Positions 25,077 to 36,464 of a DNA stretch of 64,000 nucleotides are shown in pieces. The stretch is from assembly GCA_023101725.1 (NCBI GenBank), contig JALJCO010009027.1:310001-374000 (forward strand), in the 5' to 3' direction. Below the pieces are notes generated by a model. That model did not search any database. It was given only the letters and a program-made list of their open reading frames with translations, and was not told the DNA's origin. Within the stretch, counting starts at the first letter, position 1, and every line of letters begins with the position of its first letter. The DNA comes from Atherinomorus stipes. Taxonomy: Eukaryota; Chordata; Actinopteri; Atheriniformes; Atherinidae. The translations under genes and the position numbers were made by a program.

Positions 25077-25482
25077 GAGGGATCCGTATGATTACCCCAC
25101 TCACTCCAGACCAGTGGCAAGAGACGCAGCCCCCTACCACCTGCAGGACCCTCCAGCTTCCAGCCACCCCGGCCGTTTACCTCTTCCTCAATCGTCCGCT
25201 CAATCCCAGCCAGCTCCCGGCAGTCCTCGCTACTACCAAGCCCAGAAGCACCAGGCAGCGCTAAGGCAAGACGTCCCCCCGTCTCCCACCACGGCGCACA
25301 GAGGACGGCACTACCAAGACGCCGTGGGAGGAAGAGATGGCTACCGGCAGGCCAGCCCCGGCCGCTACACCAGCCCGGACAGGTACCCCAAGGACCGCTA
25401 CGCTAGCCCCGATCGCTTCCGCTACAGAGATGACGGTCAGCCTGACCCGAGACGGAAGAACCCCATGATCGGAGCGGTGTAA
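25077..25482 (+). CDS. Terminal coding exon of an unidentified gene (C-terminal tail part 2)
   Basis: After the acceptor at 25076, the exon completes the split Arg codon from 6122 and encodes 134 further residues to TAA at 25480-25482. From residue 1 at 6046 the two exons give 160 residues. The tail is rich in Pro, Arg, Tyr, Ser and Gln with no folded domain, signal peptide or membrane segment. It begins RRDPYDYPTHSRP. Near residues 125-150 it carries S-P-G/D-R-Y/F units (ASPGRY, TSPDRY, ASPDRF), which are potential proline-directed phosphosites, and it ends RRKNPMIGAV. A C-terminal Val would fit a PDZ ligand, but this is speculative. GC-rich codon use contrasts with the AT-rich surroundings and supports real coding. 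Candidate contexts are cytoplasmic scaffold or junction proteins; I cannot name one. Confidence 0.85.
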
Positions 25483-26085
25483 AGGCAGCTTCCTTAGCTT
25501 TAAGTGTGTATATTTATACGTGTGCCAAATGTATAACAAGAGATTTTATCATGTGGAAATTAAATTAAGAACAAATTCCTGGAGAGATGTCTGTGCCAAA
25601 TGTAAGAAACGGTGTACTGCAGATGTAGAAGTAGTGCAGACTTTGCACAAGCCGATCAAAATGAAGGCGATGGTGGGATCACCTTGACCAGCGAAGAGTA
25701 ACAGGAAGTGGACAAACAGGAAAAGGAAGTAACTGCCCTTCTTGTGTCTTCTAGTCCTTGATGTTTAGTCGCTTGGACTTCCTTTACATCCTGCTAACAT
25801 GCTGGTATTTTTTCTTTGTTTTTGCTTTAGATTATTCAGATGAGGCCATCACATTTACTGCATATTTGTTTAATATATAACTGATTAATTTGTTGGATGT
25901 TTTTGTGTTTATGTCTAAACCTTGATCTAAAGAAGCACATAAAGCTGTGTGTCCCGTTTATCTAATAAAAGATGGAACTTTTTACCCTTTAACATACCAG
26001 ACATGTAAGTTTGATTTGAATGTCTTCAAATAAATGTGATTTTCTACAAATACTTTGCAATAAACATTAAAAGACTCATCTTGTT
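25483..26085 (+). promoter_or_regulatory. 3' UTR with polyadenylation signals
   Basis: AT-rich sequence after the stop codon. AATAAA occurs at 25964-25969 (TCTAATAAAAGATGG) and again at 26059-26064 (GCAATAAACATTAAAAG), so the mRNA probably ends about 15-30 bases after one or both. No other AATAAA lies closer to the stop in a better context. Confidence 0.65.
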
Positions 26086-28451
26086 CTTTTCAAACTCATT
26101 TTTATCTATTCTCCATTTCCAGCTCGTTAGGGAGGATGTTCAGACTGCAACAGCATGAGTCATCACTTTTTATTTCATCACCACATTAAGCTTAAATTTC
26201 TGAGCACAATCTCCCGATGACTGATAAGAGTAGCCGGCTTTCTGATAATGACTGAGTCATCTCCGACAATTAGAAGCAGGAAAATCTCCACTAGAAAATG
26301 ATTAATACCCAATTTGCTCTGAGAAGTAAAGATGGCACTGATTGGTGAAATTAGTCTTGATATGGGGTTTAATTGTGTGTGTGGAGAGGAGCTTTTTCTA
26401 TCCGTTAATGTTTAATTAGCATGGAGGCCAGTAGGGAGCAGGCATACGCTGATCTGTCTCATCTCCAGCAGTGTGACCCTCCCCTGTCTGAGCCCAAATA
26501 GACCTCAAAGCCAAAAAGCACAGACAGATAAATGTTAATCAATTGCTTTATTTAAAGCGGTTAGACTCTGGCTGCACAGGAGGGTGCTGTCTGTCTGATC
26601 AGATAATAAACAAATGCTTATTGTTGCACATTTCCATTCATATGCTATAGTTTTGTAAACAATCCTTTTAAAAACCAGAATAGCTGGATAAACAAGAAAA
26701 GGAAAAAGCAGCTGTCTGCTGGTCATCCTGTGATTACAAAACCAAAGGAAATTACTTTCTGACGTCTTGAGCCAATCAAGCAAAAATCAGAGCATCTAAA
26801 TCAGATTGAATACAAAAAAAGAAACACTATGACAGCAAAGAGCCAATTTTAGCCTCAATTTACAGTTTTAAATAGCCATCGGGGAGTTTTGGATGTTTTA
26901 GTTAATTAGTGGTCCCATTCTCCGTATGCAGCATGTGTATTTAACATTATGAGAAGCATGCCGTGATAATGCCGTCCTGATGGTATGGTAATGCAAGCAC
27001 TGGAAAAAGCCTAGATATAGAACAGCAGATAGTCGAAGCTCTCGTGTTACGTTATCTCTTACTGGTGAATAGATTCTGGAGTCGTCGCCGAATGGGAAGA
27101 AGTTACGTGTGAGAAAATCTTAATGTAAATTAGCTTTAATCATGGTTCATGTGGAAGTATCTGTGCCAGTGAGGCAACATACTGTAATAATAGCAAGTGA
27201 TTTAACTTTAAAATGTGTTTTTAGGAATGAGAGTGTTATTCATCCATTTAAATAGATGTTTTTCTTGTTTTTGCTTTTTCCAAAGTCACTTAAATCCATG
27301 TTGAGCTGCAGAATGAGGTTTAAAAGTACAGTTCAAAGGCATTCAGATGATTTTCCCAATGGAAATGTAGAAAGTTTGACTTCTGAGTTCCAGTGGAACC
27401 CACCATAAAAAAAAAAAACCCATTTGATATCAATACATTTGTTCTCAGATGCCCAAATTAGCCTGAAATGTGGGATAAATGTGGAATTTTTAGGTGTTTT
27501 TAGGCTGTTATGCACAAAAATTTAGCAGTTTTATCTGAAAATCAGTTGTGAAAACTGATGTTCTCATTAATGGAGAATGTTACACACTTCTTGTTCTGTA
27601 AGTCATTCCTAAGCTGGATTATGATATATTCCCCAAAAGTCTTGGTCTGGTTTTTGCAACTTTCACTGGAAAAATACTGTAATGCTGTCACACAGTTGCA
27701 GTATTTTAATTAACAGCAGAACTAAACAATCTTTGGCACAATTAAAGTGAAAAAAGCATACTTGGAAGAAATAAAATACAGTTGTCTTTTTATCATCAGA
27801 AATATTTGGGGAAAAAAATGGAAACTTTTACCTCTGCCAAGCCTGATATTGCAAAGTATAACAGCTTCATAAGGAACTGAAGTGTTCTACCAAATATCAG
27901 TGAACATGAGTGCAGGGATCACCAGGTGTGGACCTCTGTGGACTGCAGGTTTTACGTGTTTACCTGCTTCAACACACTAAAGTATTAATGGGTCATTACA
28001 AGGTTTCCATACAACTTGACAACAAGCTGTCTTTTAAATCAATACTGTTGCAGCAAGAAACATCTAAAACCTGCAGGACAGATGGTGATCTCTACATTTA
28101 GAATAACAAAAATGCTATATTTGCAAAATCAATTTTGAACATTTCTCTGTGGGTCCAGATGGATTTTGTACACTTTAAAACTCCTGGATATGTTATGTTA
28201 AGAGAATATTTACACATTTGAATAAATTTCCATGTTCATTTACAGGTTTTCCAAATTCAGTAAAGCAGACAAATTGTCCAGAAGAGAAGGACAGAATGTT
28301 TGTGAAGAAAAGCTAAAGATCAGGGCTGTGACAAAATGCTGGTAGATAAAGGGTGAGTATGGATTTTTAACTCCTGGAATACCGTGATGCAGTCCTCTAA
28401 GCAGAACAGATAGTAGGCCTTACATTTGAAATTACTCACTATAGCCAAAAA
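26086..28451. other. Intergenic, nothing recognised
   Basis: Start of a gene-poor stretch. Short A runs (27408-27418) and AT-rich unique sequence. No supported exon, RNA gene or paired repeat. Confidence 0.4.
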
Positions 28452-29007
28452 TGACTTGTGCCTTGACTTGGACTTCTGGTCAAACACTTGAGATTTGACT
28501 TGGACTTGAGGTCAAAGACTTGAAACTTGACTTGAATATGAGGTCAGACATAAAACTTAACGAGGACTTGATCCATAAGTCTTGACACTTGACTTGAAAT
28601 TAAGGTCAAAGCCTTGAGACTTGACTTGGACTTGCCATTCAAAGACTTGAGATTTGACTTGGACTTGAGGTCAAAGACTTGAGACTTCAGCATCACACAT
28701 GAGACTTGCCTTTGACATGAGGTCAGAGACTTGACTTGACTATGAGGTCAAAGCCTTGATACTTGACTTGGACTTGAGGTCAAACACTTGAGATTTGACC
28801 TGGACTTGCTACTCAAAGACTTGGACTGAACGTCAAAGACTTGATCCATAGCACTTGAGATTTAACTTTAACATGAGGCCAGAGACTTGACTTGCACTTG
28901 AGGTCACAGACTTGAGACTTGTCTTGAGGTCAAAGACTTGCAACTTGACTTGGATTTGAGGTCACAGACTTGGGACTTGACTTGGACTTGCAAAAACAGA
29001 CTTGCAA
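28452..29007. repeat. ACTTG-rich degenerate minisatellite
   Basis: About 550 bp built from degenerate units combining GACTTGGACTTGAGGTCAAA, GACTTGAGACTTGA and close variants such as GACTTGGACTTGCCATTCAA. Unit length varies (roughly 12-33 bp), so it is a complex tandem array and not a simple satellite. There is no coding potential across it and no spacer-like unique sequence. Confidence 0.9.
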
Positions 29008-31234
29008 ACATCTCTGCCAGAACCCACAACATCAGCCAACTTAAATGTCCAGCAGTGAGCAGGCAGCATCTCCTGTGGACCCGTAAGACCAGTGTCTCCT
29101 CTCATTTACGCTGAGGGTAACACAGCATTAAGCCGGCCTCTTTGGCTCCTCACTGTACTTAAAAGAATAAGTATGCAGTAAACAGCCTCCTTCAAGTGCT
29201 TGTGGTCACTTTGCTGCCAAAGATAATAAACAACAGCAACTTAATATCCAAGAATTAATTGCACTTTACGTCCATTAAACAAAAGCTTTGAACTGGCTGT
29301 CAGGAGTACTTGGCCGTAACACCCATCTCGCTGAAACGACTCCTCCATCCACAGTTTATGTAATTAGTTACAGTCTGTGTGCATCTTGTGAGTGTCTCTC
29401 CTTTGTTCATGGTCGTCCAGAAGGAATTTGTTAGTTCAATCACATGGCACGCTCACCCCGACTAGATGCGGTCACGGCCGTTGATTCGCTGACAGACATA
29501 TTTTCATGCTTCATATCAGCTCCCCATGTGAAGAAGTTTTCCTCCCTTCCCGCAATGACCTTTTCTTTCAAGCCTTTCCTTAATAGCTATTTATCTACTC
29601 CCCGCACTCATCCTCCTTTTGTTGGGCTTCCCTCTGCTCCATTCTTTTTGGGGGTAAAATGCACTTACATTTTCTTCCTGTTTTATGACAGAGGGGCTTT
29701 TGTGGGAATTAATTTAACACCTCATGAGCTTACATTTTTTGTAGCAGCTCTGAAAATCTGAGGCACATGTTGTTCCCCAGTCGACTGTCATGAATCAGGG
29801 GTTGTGGGAGGATTCCCCGGTTAAGTTCTATTAGCATTACTTTTCCTGCCGGTGCCCCTGTTGAACACCTTAGCTTGTTAGCATGTGTCAATCAAAAGCT
29901 GCGCTCCTGAGAGGGCAAAGTGGAGAGCTGAGGCAGTTATCTCTCTTCTGCACAGCTCCCAAAAAAAATGAGAAGACAGTGGGAGTGTGTGTGGGTGTGT
30001 ATACAGTAGATATGCCTACTAAATGCATGTGGGGGCTGTGCACCCTTACATGCTGCAGAGAGAGGGTACGCGTGAGCACCCACGTTGACCTCCTCATGCT
30101 CTCCCCTCCCTGCTTTCATCTTGTTCATTAAAGGCACATTCCACTGTATTACCCTGCTGTCCTTCTGTCCTTCACCTGCTGCCATTCGTTTCATACAGCC
30201 ATCATGGTCTCCAGTTTAGTCGGAGTGGGCCGATAGCAGCTTCTTATTTAATTATACAGTTCATTAGTAGCGGGCCCACTACCCCTTGTTTCTAACTCTG
30301 AGGCAGATCATGGGAATAGCTGGTGGCTAATGTGCAGTTTAAACGGCCCAAATATGGAGATTGGCCGAATTATGGATTACCATTAGCCAGTTAGCCTGCC
30401 CTTCACCCCTCCTCGTTGGCTTTTATGTCTGCTGTGTAGCCTTTTGATACAGTATCACTCAAGTTGGAGTGTGCTCTTTCAGCCAGTGTGTTTGTTTGAT
30501 ATTGTTCATGAACTGTGAAATTGAATTTCCACAGCTGGGCTGATATTGGAAATAATTTCATATCCTCTGCAATATTCTTGCTCGGTTTCACCTTGTCTTA
30601 AAGAGGTCCATTTTTACTGAATGTGTCGTTTTTTTTATTTTTATTTCTATTCATGAAGTCCATTCAGCATGGCTGTTAATTTAGAACATATTTACCCTAA
30701 AAGCAGAGCCGGCTTGCCTCGCTGTTCGCCCACACATCACAGCCGAGCCACCAGCCGCTATCTTTTACACCGTCGCCATGGTAACATGTCCGCCGCTCCT
30801 GGCACAGCAGCCCCTTTCTAAGCTGATGACATTGTCGTGGCAACAATGAAAGTTTGATATCCCTTTATGGTGAAAAGCTTTTCTTTTTTTCTCATTTTTG
30901 GGATTGTTATGAGGAGGGAGGACCCAAATGCAGGACTGCAGAGGTGAACGAGAGAATGGAGGAAATAAAGGCAATGCTTGAGCAGGATAATGAAACACAC
31001 AGTGACAAAATAACAAGAAACAAACTCAGAAATGGCTTGACAGAGAAACTAAGGCAAGGAGGGGAGAGGTAGCTGGGACATGGAAGACAATGAGGACAAT
31101 CTGGGAGAGAACAAAGGACAGAAAGAGGTGGATATGCAATGAGGAAGCAACCAGAACAAGGACCTGGTGAAGCAAATAAAACCAGGTGTGTAGAAAACAG
31201 AAAGTAAAGAGAACATAATGAACAAGGGGATGAT
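29008..31234. other. Intergenic with conserved-looking islands
   Basis: No gene supported. The 30200-30420 block has balanced composition and TAAT-type words and looks unlike the repeats around it; a conserved non-coding element is possible but unproven. 30900-31230 is purine-rich. Confidence 0.4.
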
Positions 31235-31248
31235 CTAACCCTAACCCT
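31235..31248. repeat. Telomere-like CTAACCCTAACCCT, left
   Basis: Two units of the vertebrate telomeric hexamer in C-rich orientation. The reverse orientation occurs at 31531-31544, so the pair is inverted with about 280 bp between. It may be chance or part of a repeat. Confidence 0.6.
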
Positions 31249-31530
31249 ACAAATAAAACAGGAAACAACTAAAGAACAGGCTACAAGAGAGATCGAACAA
31301 GAACCAAACCAACAACCCATAAACCCTTACAGAGTCAGAGTTCCTGCACCTCAGATGGTGTAAAATCTGTCGTCTAAAGATGCTTTACTCTTTGTGCCAA
31401 CATCATCAACATGCATGTAGCTGAACGCTAACACATCCAGTTACCCCCAGACGAGGTCATCCCTATGTTCCCCAGGTCCTGTGTTCCACACTTTGTATGG
31501 GACAGGGGGACTTAAAAAAGACGAAAGAAA

Positions 31531-31544
31531 AGGGTTAGGGTTAG
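31531..31544. repeat. Telomere-like AGGGTTAGGGTTAG, right
   Basis: The inverted partner of the motif at 31235-31248. It is too short to call a true interstitial telomere. Confidence 0.6.
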
Positions 31545-32249
31545 ACAGCACCCCTCCCTAACAAAACGGGGGAACATGGGACCCTTTAAAAAAAAAAAAA
31601 GGTCCTCGATTGGGGAAAGGGGGACATAGGTACACTCCCCCTGCAGACACTGCCCCTTTCAGACTTGCTCTGGGAAGTGGTAATAGTGTGGACTTTGTCT
31701 TTTATACCGTTTGCATTCAGACAAACGTTCTGCTTTTTTACCTTGGAGCTGTAGCAGACATGAACCAGCCACCCAAAATGTTGCTGCACTTTTTTTTTCT
31801 TTTTACTGAACACGCAAGAAAATCTTCGAGACAAGGCCGAAGGGACAGTGTGGCTGTGTTAACTTATCTGGAACATTTTTGATGTCCGAATGTGACTGGG
31901 ACGCAATAAATCCAGGAGGAAGTGTCATAAAGACACTTCCGGTTAAAGACGGATGGACTTTTCTGCAAATATTCTGCAACGCAAGTCTGAAAGTGACTTT
32001 TCTGAGGCCGATGTGAGACCAGCTAGTGGTTTCAGACCTGGTCCAAAAAGTTCCTTCTGTGTTCTGGTTCAGTTATGACACAAAGCTTCCTTTTACTGAA
32101 GTAAGAAAATAAGGTCTGTGTTTGCCTTGAGATGTTTCTACAGCGGTGAAGTGTCTCCTAGGCTGGTCTATCTTTATGTGACAGTGTGGGGTCCTGTTAC
32201 TATGCCTCCGATTGATCATGCACCCCGGCTACTTGGCCACATGAATATT
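31545..32249. other. Intergenic, nothing recognised
   Basis: An A run at 31588-31599 and unique-looking sequence. No gene supported. Confidence 0.35.
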
Positions 32250-32320
32250 CCCTTGGCTGACCGGTTAAAACACATGACTCACCTTGGGATCGAATCCCGC
32301 CTGGGCCCTCCTTGTGTACC
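32250..32320 (+). repeat. tRNA-like SINE head (candidate)
   Basis: TTGGCTGACCGGTTAAAACA (32253-32272) resembles a Pol III A box, and GGGATCGAATCCC (32286-32298) matches a B box (GGTTCGAATCC type). The spacing of about 30 bp is as in a tRNA. The flanks do not fold into an obvious acceptor stem, so this reads as the tRNA-derived head of a SINE, not a functional tRNA. Confidence 0.5.
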
Positions 32321-33837
32321 TGCCAGCAGACAGCAGAGGACGATTACACCCCACTGCTGTCTGGCAGTCTGTGGAGGATATGCAACTAGGTGTCGGATCC
32401 TGAGCTGATGGTTTTCGGTCTGTTTCTGTATCACTATGGCTTCCCTGATCCAAGTTGCTTTGTGAGAGGATGACTGGTTTCTTCCCAGTCCATTCTGTGC
32501 TTGTCTCTTTTACAGTGGTCTGATATGGATATTTTAGAGTTTGTTGTTCTGCTTTGTTTTCTGCTGCCCATGTTTATCTTCTCTTGTTTCCCTCAGTTTT
32601 ATTGCTTGATAAGCTGGTATTTGGTAAATGATGTTACTCGTTCATTCTGTGGTGATTTGTGTTTTGGGCGTACCAGTAACTGTCTCATAGTGGTGTATGG
32701 TTTTACCAGAGTGTTTATGTGATATTCTTTTCATTATAGTAGAGTACCCAGGCTACCCTGAGTTTCCAGGCCTGTTCCCGGTGGGCTTCCACCTGAATGG
32801 AGCATCTTTGCTCCCAGGATGAGAGGGCTGCATTTCTGAATCTCTTCACATATCCCACCCTGCTCTCTCAGCTGTCCTCCTGCTCCAACAGTGAAAACCC
32901 CCAAAAAGCAGCGTGCACTCTGGTTGCAAGCAGCGCAGTTTGAGCGAGTAGCGGTGTGGCGAGCAACAGCTGAAGTCCGTGACCCCTGGACCCCATCCAT
33001 CAGGCTCTCAGCACCAGCCTTGGCCTCTGACATGCACAAACCTTCATCCAAGGAATGGAAGCACGCAACTGGGAAATGCATCAATGTCAGGGAGACACTG
33101 GTACCGTATAAAATTATATATATACATATGCACTCTGTTCAACTCTTGGCATGCATGCCCTGCCAAAACACTCCACCGTTGTTGAGCTGAATATAAAGTT
33201 ATAAATGTTTCCAGAAGCTCTGAGGTTGCCAAACTGTTGTTTTTCTGTGTCCAGACTGAGCTGTCTGTCACTGCTTGCATATTAAGTTCTTATTCTTACA
33301 CATGCTTTCACTGATGTGTCACACACCTGCTCTCAGCCATGACACACAAACCGTCTGCACATCCGTACGGCAGGGCGCTCACACACACGTTGCTAATATG
33401 TGTGTGGCAGAGGCTCAGCTGACCGCCTGGCAGTCGCTGTGAAATCGGCGCCCTTCTCATACAGATGCCAGGTGTTTTGCTTGGCCGTCGGGGGGTTGCT
33501 GGGGGCGAGCTTGTGTCAGGAGTGTTGGGTTGCTTTGAATGGCAGGGTGAAGCAGGGAGGAGGGGTGATATGCTACCCTGTTAGCCCGACCGCCTGGCTG
33601 AGACACAGCGCTGCCAGGCCCAGTGGGGAATTAGACGCTGCTTTGTTTTCTGGGATCAGAGTGTGATGTATTGTCTTTACCATCATCAGGTGATTTCCCA
33701 GACGCTGCTGAAACTTGAGGTTATGAGGCGTCATTATTTTTCAATCAGCCTTGCGTTCCTGACTGACACATGTGGGTGTCAAACATGATAATTCAGACAA
33801 ACTGCTGCAGTCAGTGTTGCAGCACAAGTCAGATCTT
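32321..33837. other. Intergenic, nothing recognised
   Basis: Possible body of the SINE-like unit just upstream, then unique-looking sequence. No exon supported. Confidence 0.35.
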
Positions 33838-34950
33838 AGGCTGCTTTATTGTCCATTTTATTTTCAAAAATGGAAATTGGTCTTTGGTTCTGGCATAAAG
33901 ACAAACTGTGCAACACAAAAGCATGAAACAAGATAAAAGGATCAATAAAAACAGAATGATAATGAGTAAAAATAGTGAAGCAGCACATTCCACAGAGAAA
34001 AATAGAGCAGTGGAGCAGAAATATAACAATAAAATAGATTTTTTTTTTTTTTTTTTTTTTACATATACAAGTAACAGCACAAAATACAGGAATAAAGGAC
34101 ATTTTGGAGCCTGTTTTCTTGGTGAAATGCAAATTGTAGCTGATGGGTGGACTCCTGGTTAGATCTGGATTATTTGGGGGTTATTTTTGCAGATAAACAT
34201 GACAGCTGTTTGTCTCCGATGATCTTACTGGTCTGATTTAATGATTCAATCTGGTTTTTATTCTGTTGTTCCATTGAGAGATCTCAAAACCAGGAGAGAA
34301 AGTTTCATCTAAAAACACTCTGTTAGTGATTTGTAGTCCAGCTCCTCTTTTTCCTGTGAAGAACAAGACCCTGTCTACCTTTTTGTGAATGTACTTGACA
34401 TTTTCCTGGAGCGAAAGCTGATCATCTATTATTGTTCCCAGGCATTTAAAATGATTGACTTGTTCCACATGCTGACCCTTTATGCTGATTGGCATGAGGG
34501 TAAACATGGAACCTGTACCCTCTTCTCTCCCACTGCTTCTCAAACACACCATCTATTAAGCTGTTGCCAAAACCTTGAGGCCAAAGTGTTCGTGTACTGG
34601 CAGTAGGAGGTGCTGTCAGTATCACACAGGCAAGCCACCAGAGCTGCATCATCAGCATGTTAAAGGAGGGAGAAGTCATCACTCTTGCATTGTATTTCAT
34701 TCCTATTTATGGAGAAGAGCAAAGGTGATAGCACGCATCCTTGAGGAACACCTGTGTAGAGCAAAAGGGTGTCACAGAGCATGTTATTAATGCGAACTCT
34801 CTCAGTTCGGACAATGTTGAAGGCTGAGAAGAAATCCTTTAACAAAATACAGATGAAGGCATTTGCTTTGTCCAGGTGGGTAAGAGTTTTATCCATTAAA
34901 GTGAGTGTGGCATCTTCAAAATCCCAGCTGGCTCAAAAAGTAAACTGCAT
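33838..34950 (-). pseudogene. LINE relic: reverse transcriptase fragment and 3' tail
   Basis: Minus-strand translation shows RT blocks in order: ATLTLMDKTLTHLDKANAF (about 34850-34915), DFFSAFN, then RVRINNML and GVPQGCVLSPLLFSI, a degraded YxDD box read as HADDAALVACL (34647-34658 for HADD), and EEGTGSMFTLMPISIKGQ with HFKCLGTIIDDQLS (34400-34530). The usual stretch between SAFN and RVRINN is missing, an internal deletion. Several frame changes occur. 33838-34240 is the A-rich 3' part, ending at GCTGCTTTATTGTCCATTTT. Non-LTR retrotransposon, dead. Confidence 0.85.
34035..34060. repeat. Poly-T tract inside LINE relic
   Basis: A T homopolymer of about 22 bases, i.e. poly-A on the element strand. 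It is a likely indel hot spot. Confidence 0.8.
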
Positions 34951-35915
34951 GGGCTCAAGAAAGTCTGCTACACTGCCCGGCCAAAAAATGTTGCACACTC
35001 TAATATTTTGGATAATCTTTACCTTTGATTAAAGCAGGTATTCAATTATTTTTTTAAGCAATTTAATTTCACCAAACATTTAAAAAGATACTGTGTGGCT
35101 TTTGGCCACTAGAGGCACTAAAACTGCAACTTCCCATAGGCCACACAACTGTTGCAAAATTAAACGGTCTCTATCCGTGTCTTGGAATTGTGTTTGCAGA
35201 CCACTTTGATCAGCAAACAGTGAAGTCATCGAGCCATAAAGCAAAGCGCTCCAGGTCACATGATCCAATGATGGATGGATCCGCTCCTACAACGTTACAA
35301 TGTCGGGTTTTTGAGAGGGGCAGCCCCCTCGGAGCAATGACCTGTGTCAAATGCTGTATATTAACCCCCCAAAAATCATCAATTATTACTTACATTAGGC
35401 TAATGTTTGGGTCAAAAGTAAAACGGAATCCCTTTAAGCTATCACTGATCACAATGTAAGATTTTTTTACTGACCACATTTCCTCCTGGAAGGCAAAGGT
35501 TCCACTATCCTTCCAGTGTTAATGATGTGTTGAACATTTCTTAACACAGTTTTAACTGTTTCTGCGTCTCTATATTTTCTTTGCTCACTACCAATAATTT
35601 GACCCTTATGCTGCACCAGTTAGGGTCAAATAACATAATCACCCACACAGGAATTATCCAATGGGAGGCTCTCATTTGCTCGGTTAAATCCAGGTGGTGA
35701 CCTTTTTTTTATTCATTTATGTATTCATTTATTTATTTTTAGACAGGCAGTGTATTTGAGATGCCAGAACACTGTATTATAATGGGTTGACCCAAAAGTT
35801 TGTCCTTTGTGTTGCCTTAAAACTGAGACTCTCAATCACGAATTAGATTTTAAGGAATATCAGGGAGCAGCATTTGGGCAGTAAGACAAGATGAAGAATT
35901 ATGTAATGAGGCAAC
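34951..35915. other. Intergenic, partial TIR-like fragment
   Basis: 35082-35130 (AAAAAGATACTGTGTGGCTT, GGCCACTAGAGG) resembles the start of a fish MITE, but no right end was found. The remainder is unrecognised. Confidence 0.35.
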
Positions 35916-36464
35916 GAGGGATGGATATATCAATACTCTGGAGTCGGTACTTCGATATCAGCCAAAGTATCGGATTCCAAACTTTTTTAAAAAATTGAGA
36001 TACCACTGCACAGATACAAAACATGCCATCTGTTTTCACTTCTGAGAGTTTTAGGCAATGAAATTATACCAGCGGAGATTATAGCTTCTGTGTCACATGA
36101 TCATAGCTTTTGAGATGTCATGATGACGCTGCTACTGTTGTTGTTGATAATGTTTTTCTTTTACCGGGCAAATCAGGGAATTGCACATTATATTTTAGTA
36201 TATTTATAGTCTCACTCTTACATTTTATTTTTGAACATTTTTTATTAAATAAATTTAAATGATCTGAGTTGAATTATTTGATAATTTAAAAAAAGTTTTT
36301 TAAATGTATATTTCCGTTTGATTTACTTATCAATATAATTAATTATTGCTTTAAAAGCGTTTTTTTCCCTGTACTTCTTCTCTCAAGTTTTATTTATATT
36401 TCATAAAGCCGTTGCAATAAAGATTAACACTGTACAATCATCCTTTACTTTTAACAGACAAAAG

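Noticed and set aside
28452..29007. Possible CRISPR-like array
   Set aside because: Repeats are degenerate, of uneven length and without unique spacers, and the host is a vertebrate; this is a minisatellite.
32253..32320. Functional tRNA gene
   Set aside because: Only the A- and B-box-like parts are visible; I could not find paired acceptor stem arms.
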